DNA of 64,000 nucleotides from Deltaproteobacteria bacterium. GTDB lineage: Bacteria; Myxococcota; Myxococcia; Myxococcales; 40CM-4-68-19. Shown here piece by piece: positions 50,618-58,053 of the stretch; the first letter of the stretch is position 1, and every line of letters begins with the position of its first letter. The notes beneath the pieces were generated by a model. It saw only the letters and a program-made list of their open reading frames with translations. It searched no databases and had not been told where the DNA came from. The position numbers and the translations under genes are program-made. The stretch is from assembly GCA_005879535.1 (NCBI GenBank), contig VBKI01000078.1, forward strand, positions 1 to 64,000. Reading direction: 5' to 3'.

Positions 50618-51082
50618 CTACTCTCCAACCGATCCGCCCAGCCAGATCTGCAATGCCTCACGCCGGCGCTGGATGAGCTTCGGGTTCGCGATCTTCACGA
50701 ACGCGAACGTCAGGTCCGCTTCGGCGACGAGTTTTCCGTCGACGCGCGCCAGCGCACGGACCTGGCCGCCTTCCTCTCGCGCCGCGAGGCCGATCGCCTC
50801 CAACTCGAGCCGGTCACCGGGCCGCACCACCTCGCGGAACTTCGCCCGATCGACCATGGTGAGCATCGCGTGAAGGTGATCATGGCCGCGCTCGCGCAAC
50901 GTTGCCTCGACCAGGACGCCCCCGAGTTGGGCCATGGCCTCGATGAGCAGCGCTCCAGGCATCACCGGCTGTCCGGGAAAATGATCGGCGAAGACGTCGT
51001 CCGCCAGCGACACGCACTTGACGGCCGTCGCGCTCTCCGGCGGCCGCAGCGTGAGGATCCGATCGAGGAGAAAGTACCGCAT
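50618..51082 (-). CDS. 3-hydroxyacyl-ACP dehydratase, FabZ-like
   Basis: A 154-residue hot-dog-fold protein with the FabZ active-site stretch ADDVFADHFPGQPVMPGALL, then IEAMAQLGGVLVEATL. The catalytic His is in DHFPGQP and the acidic residue is the Glu of IEAMAQ. HAMLTMVDRAKFREVVRPGD and RALARVDGKLVAEADLTFAF are the usual later strands. It dehydrates 3-hydroxyacyl-ACP to the trans-2-enoyl form. First gene of the (-) operon. ATG 51082 (MRYFLLDRIL) is the conserved start; an upstream ATG (51223) would run into the divergent radical SAM gene. The 97 bases to that gene form a divergent promoter region. Confidence 0.92.
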   Translation of the reverse strand: MRYFLLDRILTLRPPESATAVKCVSLADDVFADHFPGQPVMPGALLIEAMAQLGGVLVEATLRERGHDHLHAMLTMVDRAKFREVVRPGDRLELEAIGLAAREEGGQVRALARVDGKLVAEADLTFAFVKIANPKLIQRRREALQIWLGGSVGE

Positions 51083-51179
51083 CGGAGCGGCGACTATATC
51101 CCCGGCGGAAAACGCATGCACCGCATTGACGGCGACGGTCCGGTTGTGGAGGATGCTGCGAAACCGCGCGGAGGGCACG

Positions 51180-52904
51180 ATGGACTGCGCGATCTGCGAA
51201 CCGACGCGGACGCGGCCTGACAAGCCGCATACCTTCTTCGCTCACGAGTACATACCCTGCCCGAAATGCGAGCGGCGCGGTGAGGCGCGGATCGTCTTGC
51301 GCGGCGGCCAGGTCTGGGCGCTGCTGCGCTGCGAGAGCTGCGGGCCGGTCGAGCGACTTCATCATCAAGACGCGGCCGCCTTCGTCGCCGCGTTCCTCGC
51401 CCGTGGCGAAGCGGATGCTGCTTCTCCCGTGGACCGCGTCTTCAAGCACACCACCTCCGTGTGCCCGCACTGCCTGCGGCTGCTCGAGGTGGAGGTCGTG
51501 CTGCGCGCCGGCAAGGTCTACTTCCGCAAGGATTGCCCTTCCTGTGGCAAGTCCGAGGCGCTGGTCAGCGAGGACGCCCTCTACTACGTGCGCGCCTACG
51601 CCTTCGCGCGCGCCGGCACCGAGCCGCTGCACTTCTCGCGGAAGGCGGAGCATGGCTGCCCGACGGACTGCGGCGTCTGCGACGAGCACGAGCAGCACAC
51701 CTGCCTGCCCATCGTCGAGGTGACGGACCACTGCAACCTGGAGTGCCCGATCTGCATCGTCAACAACCGGTATTCGTCGCACATCTCGCTCGCCGACTTC
51801 GAGCGGATCATCGACGGCATGGTCCACCGCGAAGGAATGTGCGAGTCGGTCGCGCTCTCCGGCGGCGAGCCCACCAGCCATCCGCAGATCCTCGACCTCG
51901 TTCGCATCGCGACCCGGCCCGAGATCGGCCGGGTGGTGATCATCACCAACGGGCTGCGCCTCGGGCGGGACCACGCCTTCGCGGAGGCGATCCGGGAGAG
52001 CGGCGCCTACGTGGCGCTGCAACTCGACGGCTTCACGGCCGACACGCACGAGAAGATCCGCGGCCGCGATCTCGTGGCGGAGAAAGACGCAGCGCTGCGC
52101 ATCCTCAAGGAGCTGCGGATCCCCACGCAGCTCGTCTTCGTCGCCACCCGCGGCGCCAACGAGCACCAGATCGGGCAGGCAGTCGAGTTGCTCTTGCGCG
52201 AGGACCACATCCTCTCGCTGAACTTCCAACCGGCGGCCTTTACCGGCTACGGCGGCGGGAAGTACCCGGGCGATCCGATGGATCGCTTGACCATTCCGGG
52301 CGTCATCCAGCGCATCGAGGAACAGACCGGCGGCAAGCTACGCAAGTCCGACTTCTACCCGCTGCCGTGCTCGCATCCGCAGTGCGTCTCGCTCACCTAT
52401 CTGATGAAGCTCGAGGACGACACGCACCTGCCATTCGGACGCTTCGTGGATTTCTCCCGCTTTGGAACGCTGTTGCGGTCGTCGGCGACGCTGCCCGCGA
52501 ACGAGCAGATCCACGAGGCGCTGCATGAGGTGATCCACGACGTGTTCGCGCGTCAGGACGAGATCGAGCGCGGTCCAGACGTGCTCGTCGCGCTTCGCGC
52601 GCTGCTCTTGCAGATGTTTCCCGACCGGCTGCTGTCTCCCAAGGAGGCGGTGCGCATCGGCGAAGGCCGGGCAAAGTCGATCTTCCTCCACCATTACATG
52701 GACCGGCACGATTTCGACCTCGAGCGGCTGCGCAAGTGCTGTCACCATTACCCGCAAGCGGACGGGCGGGTCATGCCCGCCTGCGGGTTCAACATGTTCC
52801 ACCGCGGCGCGGCGAAGGGACCGGACACCGCGGTGGCGGATTTCGCGCGCCCTGGAGCCAACGGCCTCGGGGGCAGGAGGCTGCCCGTGGTGAGCGCCGG
52901 ATGA
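51180..52904 (+). CDS. radical SAM enzyme related to tetraether-lipid synthase Tes / MJ0619
   Basis: A 574-residue, Cys-rich protein. N-terminal Cys pairs (27/30, 51/54, 95/98, 119/122) look like zinc-ribbon or rubredoxin-like knuckles. Then the family block GCPTDCGVCDEHEQHTC (Cys 160-175) is followed at once by VTDHCNLECPICIVNN, the radical SAM site C185-x3-C189-x2-C192. SVALSGGEPTSHPQILDLVR and VVIITNGLRLGRD bind SAM. C-terminal Cys groups (PLPCSHPQC; RKCCHHYPQ; PACGFNMFH) suggest auxiliary clusters. This order matches archaeal Tes, which joins lipid chain ends, formerly annotated as a pterin methyltransferase. GGAGGG precedes the ATG. ATGA overlap links it to the SDR gene. The exact reaction is inference. 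Confidence 0.85.
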   Translation: MDCAICEPTRTRPDKPHTFFAHEYIPCPKCERRGEARIVLRGGQVWALLRCESCGPVERLHHQDAAAFVAAFLARGEADAASPVDRVFKHTTSVCPHCLRLLEVEVVLRAGKVYFRKDCPSCGKSEALVSEDALYYVRAYAFARAGTEPLHFSRKAEHGCPTDCGVCDEHEQHTCLPIVEVTDHCNLECPICIVNNRYSSHISLADFERIIDGMVHREGMCESVALSGGEPTSHPQILDLVRIATRPEIGRVVIITNGLRLGRDHAFAEAIRESGAYVALQLDGFTADTHEKIRGRDLVAEKDAALRILKELRIPTQLVFVATRGANEHQIGQAVELLLREDHILSLNFQPAAFTGYGGGKYPGDPMDRLTIPGVIQRIEEQTGGKLRKSDFYPLPCSHPQCVSLTYLMKLEDDTHLPFGRFVDFSRFGTLLRSSATLPANEQIHEALHEVIHDVFARQDEIERGPDVLVALRALLLQMFPDRLLSPKEAVRIGEGRAKSIFLHHYMDRHDFDLERLRKCCHHYPQADGRVMPACGFNMFHRGAAKGPDTAVADFARPGANGLGGRRLPVVSAG

Positions 52905-53650
52905 GCACGCGACTGCTCGAGGGAAAGGTGGCGCTGGTGACCGGGGGCTCCCGCGGGCTGGGCCGCGCCATCTGCAGGACGCTCGCCGGCGAGGGGGCGG
53001 CGGTGGCGTTCAACTACAGCCGCTCCGACGAAGATGCGCGCCGAACCCTCGACGAGCTTCGCAGCTCGGGCGCGCGGGCGTGGGCCTTTCGCGCCTCGGT
53101 CCTGGACAAGGTGGCGATCGACGCCATGGTCCGCGCCATCGAGGCCGAAGCAGGCGCGCCGGTGGACGTGCTCGTCAACAACGCCGGCGTGGGCCAGGTC
53201 GTGCCCCTTGCGCTGATGCAAGAGGACGACTGGGACAAGATGATGGACGTGCACGTGAAGGGCGCGTTCCTCGTCACCCAAGGCGTGCTGCGCGGCATGA
53301 TCCGGATGCGTCGCGGCAGGATCCTCAACGTCAGCTCGCTCGCCGGCGTGAAGATGCTGGAGGCGCCGGTACATTACTGCACCGCCAAAGCGGCGCTGAA
53401 GGGCTTCACGGAAGGCTTGGCAAAAGAGATCGGCCGCTATGGCGTTACCGTGAACTGCATCGCCCCGGGGATCCTCGAAGAGGGGGTCAGCGTGAACGTG
53501 CCGCCGGCGAAGCGCGATGATTATCTGCGCCATTGCGCCGTGGGCCGCGTGGGCACGTTCGAGGAGATCGCAAGCGTGGTGGCGTTCCTCGTTTCCGACG
53601 GCAATTCCTACATGAACGGGGCGACGATCGTGGTGGACGGCGCCGTCTAG
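52901..53650 (+). CDS. FabG-like short-chain dehydrogenase/reductase
   Basis: A 249-residue classical SDR. VALVTGGSRGLGRAICRTLA binds NADP(H), then VDVLVNNAGVGQVVPLALMQ, catalytic Ser in ILNVSSLAGVKMLEA, and Y-x-x-x-K in HYCTAKAALKGFTEGLAK. VNCIAPGILEEGVSVNVPP replaces the more usual P-G-x-I-x-T. The end YMNGATIVVDGAV is typical. FNYSRSDED supports NADPH. It is coupled (ATGA) to the Tes-like radical SAM gene, so the two enzymes probably act in succession. It is the cluster's second ketoreductase and may act on a different intermediate than the FabG-like protein at 45181. Confidence 0.9.
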   Translation: MSTRLLEGKVALVTGGSRGLGRAICRTLAGEGAAVAFNYSRSDEDARRTLDELRSSGARAWAFRASVLDKVAIDAMVRAIEAEAGAPVDVLVNNAGVGQVVPLALMQEDDWDKMMDVHVKGAFLVTQGVLRGMIRMRRGRILNVSSLAGVKMLEAPVHYCTAKAALKGFTEGLAKEIGRYGVTVNCIAPGILEEGVSVNVPPAKRDDYLRHCAVGRVGTFEEIASVVAFLVSDGNSYMNGATIVVDGAV

Positions 53651-53656
53651 TCCGGA

Positions 53657-54322
53657 CTAGCCGACGAGGCGTCCATCGGACATCGCAAGAATCCGGTTGG
53701 CGTGACGGGCCACGCCCGCGTCGTGCGTGACGACCAGCAGCGCAGATCCAGCGATGCATACCTCCGCGAACGCGGCCATCACGGTTTTGGTCGACGCCGA
53801 GTCGAGGTTGCCGGTGGGTTCGTCGGCGAGGACCAATCCGGGACGGTTGACGAGGGCGCGGGCAATCGCCACGCGCTGTGCTTCTCCCATCGAAAGAGCG
53901 GCGGCGGGCGTCCCGGCGCGCGAGGAGAGTCCCAGCCGTTCGAGGAGCGCATCGGCGGCGGCGAGCGCGGCGAGACGTCGTCCCAGGAGCCGCCACGCTG
54001 GAAGGGCGACGTTCTCGCGCGCCGTCAGGTGATCGATCAGGTTGTTGCCCTGAAATACGAAGCCCAGCTGTTCGCGGCGAAGTCTGCTGCGCTCTGACGG
54101 GCTGCGGTCCCATGGATCGACGCCTGCGAGCGTCAGCCGACCTGCCGTCGGGCGATCGAGCAGGCCGAGCATCTGAAGCAGCGTGGTCTTGCCGCAACCG
54201 CTAGGACCGATGAGCGACACCCACTCCCGGGCGGCAATGCTCAGCGAAACGCCGCCGACGGCCGTGACTTCGCCGAAGCGACGGGCGAGCGCTTCGGCGC
54301 GCACCATTTCGGCGCCGTTCAT
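53657..54322 (-). CDS. ABC transporter ATP-binding protein (MacB/LolD type)
   Basis: A 221-residue ATPase. Walker A is LIGPSGCGKTTLLQ, the Q-loop lies in LGFVFQGNNLIDHLTARENV, the signature is AALSMGEAQRVAIARALVN (LSMGE in place of LSGGE), Walker B is LVLADEPTGNLDSAS and the H-loop is LLVVTHDAG. The NLIDHLTxxENV Q-loop is the hallmark of the LolD/MacB/FtsE-like class that works with FtsX-type permeases. Its partner permease is encoded just upstream (ATGA overlap). The stop is 7 bases from that of the convergent SDR gene. The function is probably lipoprotein or lipid handling, or mechanotransmission rather than import. Confidence 0.92.
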   Translation of the reverse strand: MNGAEMVRAEALARRFGEVTAVGGVSLSIAAREWVSLIGPSGCGKTTLLQMLGLLDRPTAGRLTLAGVDPWDRSPSERSRLRREQLGFVFQGNNLIDHLTARENVALPAWRLLGRRLAALAAADALLERLGLSSRAGTPAAALSMGEAQRVAIARALVNRPGLVLADEPTGNLDSASTKTVMAAFAEVCIAGSALLVVTHDAGVARHANRILAMSDGRLVG

Positions 54323-55530
54323 GCGCCGCGGCGGAGGATCTCCGCCGGATCGATTCGCGCCGCGCGCCAGGCCGGATAGACGCCGGACAGGACCGTCGCG
54401 ACGAGCACCGTAACGGCGGGCCAGACGAAGGTCCGGATCGCCTCGACCGGCCGGAGGACGAACTCCTCCATCTCGAAGATCGGATGGGCGCGGAAGTAGC
54501 GCAGGAGCCCGTAGGCGATCGGACAGCCGAGCGCGACGCCGACGAGCCCGATGAGTAGCGCCTGGAGGAGAAAGGCGACGAACACTTCCGACCCCCCGAT
54601 CCCCATTGCAGCCATGAGCGCGACTTGCCTTCTCCGGTTTACGGAACGGAGGTAGAGGAGCGCGGCCACCGGCAAGGCCACGGCGACCAGCACCATCGCG
54701 CTCGATGACGCCGCCACGGCTGCGCTGCCATGGATGGCATTGCGCAACAGCGCGCTGTCCTCCGCCCAGGTGCGGGCGTCGAGCCCCGGAAAGGAACCGG
54801 CAAGCCGCGCCGACAGAGCGCCGGCGCGATCGGGATCGTCGGAATAGACGAGGAGCATGTCGGTCGCGTCCGGATTGCCGAGCTCGCTTGCGAGAAAACG
54901 GCGATCGACGACGATGGAATCGGTCGCGCAGACCGTGAACGCGCCGGCAAAGAGCCCGCGCACCGTCAGGCGGTACCGGCCTACGTCTTCGTCGAGTTGC
55001 TCGCGCCCGAGGACGACGCGGAGCTTCACTTCGTCGCCGACACGGACCCCGAGCCGGCGCGCGAGACTGCGCCCGAGCAGCACTCCATGCCGGTCGCCGG
55101 GTGGCAGCGCCTGCCCCTCGACGAGCCGGAAGGGCCGGCGGCCATCGGGAGCGTCGACGGCAAGCGCGGCCACGCTCTGGAATGCCTGGTCGCGTCCGAC
55201 GACGGCCGGAAGGATCAACACTGCCGCAACCGCGCGGACGCCGGGCGTGGACCGCAGCCGGTCGAGCGTCGTCGCTGCCTCATCGATGCGACGGCCCTGT
55301 CGCGGATAAACGCGCACGTCGCCGAAGCCCGATTTCACCCCTTGCTCGAGCATTTCCGCTTCGTATCCGAGAATGTTTGCGGTGTTCGGCACCTGAAAGG
55401 CGACCCCAACCGCTACGGCGGCGACGAGCACGGCGGCCGTCAACGGACTGCTCCGCAAGTCCCGCCATGCGAGGAAGACAATCAGCGATGGGTTCGCCCC
55501 GCGATGGATTGTGATCGGTGGCGTGGCCAT
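54319..55530 (-). CDS. FtsX-like ABC permease (MacB/LolC type)
   Basis: A 403-residue permease with the four-helix FtsX layout. TM1 (SLIVFLAWRDLRSSPLTAAV) is followed by a periplasmic MacB_PCD-like domain of about 220 residues (YEAEMLEQGVKSGFGDVRVY and GVLLGRSLARRLGVRVGDEV). Then come three TMs (MVLVAVALPVAALLYL; LLQALLIGLVGVALGCPIAY; VWPAVTVLVATVLSGVYPAW) and the terminal P-A-x-x-L-R motif (RIDPAEILRRGA). It works with the ATPase encoded next. A PstS-like gene lies 56 bases upstream on the same strand, with palindromic DNA between, so shared transcription is possible but not shown. Confidence 0.9.
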   Translation of the reverse strand: MATPPITIHRGANPSLIVFLAWRDLRSSPLTAAVLVAAVAVGVAFQVPNTANILGYEAEMLEQGVKSGFGDVRVYPRQGRRIDEAATTLDRLRSTPGVRAVAAVLILPAVVGRDQAFQSVAALAVDAPDGRRPFRLVEGQALPPGDRHGVLLGRSLARRLGVRVGDEVKLRVVLGREQLDEDVGRYRLTVRGLFAGAFTVCATDSIVVDRRFLASELGNPDATDMLLVYSDDPDRAGALSARLAGSFPGLDARTWAEDSALLRNAIHGSAAVAASSSAMVLVAVALPVAALLYLRSVNRRRQVALMAAMGIGGSEVFVAFLLQALLIGLVGVALGCPIAYGLLRYFRAHPIFEMEEFVLRPVEAIRTFVWPAVTVLVATVLSGVYPAWRAARIDPAEILRRGA

Positions 55531-55537
55531 TCAGCGC

Positions 55538-55584
55538 GGCACGGTACCGTGCCTGCTGCACTCATGAAAGTCGGGTGCGGCAGG
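55538..55584 (-). other. 16-bp perfect palindrome plus adjacent stem-loop between pstS-like and permease genes
   Basis: GGCACGGTACCGTGCC (55538-55553) is a perfect palindrome 7 bases before the permease ATG. Next to it CCTGCTGCAC (55552-55561) can pair with GTGCGGCAGG (55575-55584) around a 13-base loop, with one G-T mismatch. No T-run follows, so an intrinsic terminator is unlikely. An operator or an mRNA structure separating the two genes is possible. Confidence 0.4.
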
Positions 55585-55586
55585 GG

Positions 55587-56756
55587 CTAGTGGGCTTCGT
55601 CGAGCTTCTTGAGTTGCTCCCGCACGACCGCCGCTGTCAGCGGCAGGTACTTGCCGTCGCGCTGCACTTCCGCCTGGCCTTCCTGGCTCAGGACGTACCG
55701 GAGGAACTCCTTCACGTTCGGTTCGAGTGCCGTCCCGGGCTTCACGCTCGTATAAAAATAGGCTTCCTGGAAGAGCGGATAGGTGCGGTTCTGCACCGTC
55801 TCCAGCGTGTGCTCGACGAACGGCCCGCCGTCGGTCGCGGCCACTGCCAGTCGCCGGATGTTCGGCCGCTCGCCGCGGTAGCGGTTGTAGGCGATGCCGT
55901 ACTTGTCGCGGGCGAGCGCGTCGGTGATCTGGTCGGCCTGGATGTATCGCTTGCCGTCGGGCTGAACGATGTGCGCATAGGCGTGGATGTTCTCGTTCCA
56001 CTTGTCGCTCGCCTTGAGTACCTTGTCAGCGAAGTCGGTGGCGGTGTTGTAGCGGAGGTTGAATCCGTAGACGTGGATGGGCTTGTCGGCCCACTCGCCC
56101 TTCAGACCCAGCTGGCCCCAGGTGCGGATGTTCTTCTCCGGGCCGCGCGCCCAGTCGGGGCGGAAGTTGGTCCCCGCCCAGCCGCCGTCGCGGGCCGCGC
56201 CGAACACGCCGTCGAGCTGTTCGAGGGTGATGCCCTTGAGGGGGTTCTCGTTGTTGACGAGGATCACCGTCGAGTTTTCCCAGCCCGCGACGTCGTACGA
56301 GCCGGTGACGGCGGTGATCTCGAGCGGGTCGAAGCCCATCACGCGCTGGTATGCGAGCAGGTCGTAGAACCCCGGCCGGTGGCCCATCGCCAGGTCGGCC
56401 TGGTTGTAATAGAGCGCAGCGAACGCCACGGCCGCCGTCGGAAGGTAGAAGGAGATGCGCAGCCCGGGCTGGAACTTCGCGAATCCGTCGCGCCAGTATT
56501 CGCCGAGCTTGCCGTCGGCCAGGTAGTTGCTGCCGTGCAGGCGGATCCAGCCGGTGAGTTGCTTCTGCGGGACGTAGTGGGGCAGGCCGCTCAAGTCGAA
56601 CTTGCGGGTGTAGTGCGGCTTCTCGCCGCGCTCGGCCACCACGCCGGCGCGCTCCTTCTGCGCCGCGAGCGATTTGCGGACGTCCTCAGGGCTGGAGACC
56701 TGCGCGAGCGAGGGAACAGCGAGCAGCGACAGCGCCAACGCGATGCGAGTCAGCAT
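55587..56756 (-). CDS. PstS-like periplasmic substrate-binding protein (array member 1)
   Basis: A 389-residue exported protein (signal LTRIALALSLLAVPSLAQ) of the PBP-like phosphate-binding group. Hallmarks shared by all members of this array: FDLSGLPHYVPQKQLTGWIR, IRLHGSNYLADGKLGEYW, TGSYDVAGWENSTVILVNNE, GITLEQLDGVFGAARDGGW and RGPEKNIRTWGQLGLKGEW. The series ends with DKYGIAYNRY, HTLETVQNRTYPLF and EGQAEVQRDGKYLPLTA. The last elements are the normal end of PstS proteins. Ligand-binding Ser/Thr of canonical PstS cannot be mapped with certainty. It is divergent from member 2; the 125 bases between them contain a PHO-box-like repeat. The ABC/FtsX genes follow on the same strand. Confidence 0.85.
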   Translation of the reverse strand: MLTRIALALSLLAVPSLAQVSSPEDVRKSLAAQKERAGVVAERGEKPHYTRKFDLSGLPHYVPQKQLTGWIRLHGSNYLADGKLGEYWRDGFAKFQPGLRISFYLPTAAVAFAALYYNQADLAMGHRPGFYDLLAYQRVMGFDPLEITAVTGSYDVAGWENSTVILVNNENPLKGITLEQLDGVFGAARDGGWAGTNFRPDWARGPEKNIRTWGQLGLKGEWADKPIHVYGFNLRYNTATDFADKVLKASDKWNENIHAYAHIVQPDGKRYIQADQITDALARDKYGIAYNRYRGERPNIRRLAVAATDGGPFVEHTLETVQNRTYPLFQEAYFYTSVKPGTALEPNVKEFLRYVLSQEGQAEVQRDGKYLPLTAAVVREQLKKLDEAH

Positions 56757-56812
56757 AGGGGAAGCCTGCCCGGAGAACCTTGCGCCAACCTGAACGCGCC
56801 GCTGAAGCGGAA

Positions 56813-56840
56813 TTCATCGGCTGTTCAGGCTTGGTTCAGG
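56813..56840 (+). promoter_or_regulatory. PHO-box-like direct repeats upstream of array member 2
   Basis: TTCA occurs at 56813, 56824 and 56835, an exact 11-base period. The last two copies are part of an identical 7-mer, GTTCAGG (56823-56829 and 56834-56840). Response regulators of the PhoB/PhoP type bind 11-base-spaced direct repeats, and a TAATCC -10-like hexamer begins 9 bases later (56849). It lies 41 bases before the ATG of a PstS-like gene. The repeat is seen directly; the regulator is inferred. Confidence 0.55.
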
Positions 56841-56881
56841 GGGGCGCGTAATCCTCTCGCAACTCTGAAGGAGGCGCCCAC

Positions 56882-58051
56882 ATGTCCGCATTGAAGATTG
56901 TCGTCGGCCTGCTCCTGCTCCCTGCCGTACTCCTCGCCGGAGGCGCGCCGAGCGGTAGCCAGGACGCTCTCGCGCTGCAGAAAACCCGAGAGCGGTTCGT
57001 CCGTGAGCGCGGGGCCAAGACGTTCTATCCCGCCGACCGCTTCGATCTTTCCGGTCTGCCCGCCTACGAGTCCGAGCAACAAGTCTCCGGCACGTTGCGG
57101 ATCTGGGGCAACAACTACCTCGCCGACAGCGGCCTTGCGCAGGTCTGGGAGGAGGAGTTCCGCAAAGCCCAGCCGGGCATCCAGATCGAATGGAACCTGA
57201 AGAGCGCCGCCACCGCGGTGGGCGCCTTGTGGGCGGGCGCCGCCGACATCGGCATCACCGGGCGCGGCATCCTCTGGTCGGAGCGCCTCGCGTTCCAGCG
57301 CGAGTACGACTACGACGTCACCGAGATCGTCTCCACCACGGGCTCGTACAACGTGGCCGGGTGGAGCAACGCGCTCGGCATCTTCGTCAACAAGGACAAC
57401 CCCATCTCGAAGCTCACCTTCGCCCAGCTCGACGGCATCTTCGGCGCCGCCCGCGAAGGCGGCTGGGGGCCCGATTTCGAGTGGCACCGCGACGTCGCCC
57501 GCGGCCCGGAAAAGGACATCCGCACCTGGGGCCAGCTCGGCCTGACCGGCGAGTGGAAGGACAAGCCGATCAACCCCTACGGCCTGAACCTCCGCTACGA
57601 GCAGAGCCTGCGCATCGCCAACCCGATCCTGATGGGCAGCGACAAGTGGAACGAGCGCATCAAGCTGTTCGCCAACTTCACCGATGCGAACGGCAAGCTC
57701 ATCACCGGCGCGCAGCAAGTGATGGAGCACCTCGACGAGGATCGCTACGGCATCGGATACGGCGGCGTGATGAACCTCACGCCGAAGACCAAGGCGGTGA
57801 CCAGCGCCGTGAAGCAGGGCGGGCCGTATGTGCCGCTCACGCTGGAGACGGTGCACGACCGCAGCTATCCGCTGATCGGCGAGACCTTCTTCTACGTCAA
57901 TCGCAAGCCTGGCACGCCGGTGGATCCGAAGGTGCGCGAGTTCATCCGCTACATCCTGAGCCGCCAGGGCCAGCAGGCAGTGGCGCGCGACGGCAAGTAC
58001 TTACCGCTCACCGCGAACGCGCTGCGGGAGCAGCGCCGGAAGCTGGATTGA
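56882..58051 (+). CDS. PstS-like periplasmic substrate-binding protein (array member 2)
   Basis: A 389-residue protein with signal peptide (KIVVGLLLLPAVLLAGGAPS). It follows the array pattern: FDLSGLPAYESEQQVSGTLR, IWGNNYLADSGLAQVWEEEF, TGSYNVAGWSNALGIFVNKD, FGAAREGGWGPDFEWHRDVA, GPEKDIRTWGQLGLTGEWKD, DEDRYGIGYGGVMNLTPKTK, and the PstS-like end KVREFIRYILSRQGQQAVAR followed by DGKYLPLTA. GAAGGAGG precedes the ATG by 7 bases. It heads a (+) operon with members 3 and 4 (2-base gap, then ATGA overlap) behind the PHO-box-like repeat. It probably binds phosphate or a related oxyanion in the periplasm; no PstC/A/B genes are in view. Confidence 0.87.
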   Translation: MSALKIVVGLLLLPAVLLAGGAPSGSQDALALQKTRERFVRERGAKTFYPADRFDLSGLPAYESEQQVSGTLRIWGNNYLADSGLAQVWEEEFRKAQPGIQIEWNLKSAATAVGALWAGAADIGITGRGILWSERLAFQREYDYDVTEIVSTTGSYNVAGWSNALGIFVNKDNPISKLTFAQLDGIFGAAREGGWGPDFEWHRDVARGPEKDIRTWGQLGLTGEWKDKPINPYGLNLRYEQSLRIANPILMGSDKWNERIKLFANFTDANGKLITGAQQVMEHLDEDRYGIGYGGVMNLTPKTKAVTSAVKQGGPYVPLTLETVHDRSYPLIGETFFYVNRKPGTPVDPKVREFIRYILSRQGQQAVARDGKYLPLTANALREQRRKLD

Positions 58052-58053
58052 CC

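Noticed and set aside
39679-53650. Aryl polyene or ladderane cluster
   Set aside because: The KS/CLF genes resemble the former and the radical SAM plus KS mix recalls the latter. The diagnostic companions (ammonia-lyase, MMPL exporter and glycosyltransferase; or phytoene-desaturase-like genes) are absent in this window.
56770-56805. A second PHO-box-like pair on the minus strand for array member 1
   Set aside because: The two TTCAG elements are 12 rather than 11 bases apart and there is no third copy, so the support is too weak.
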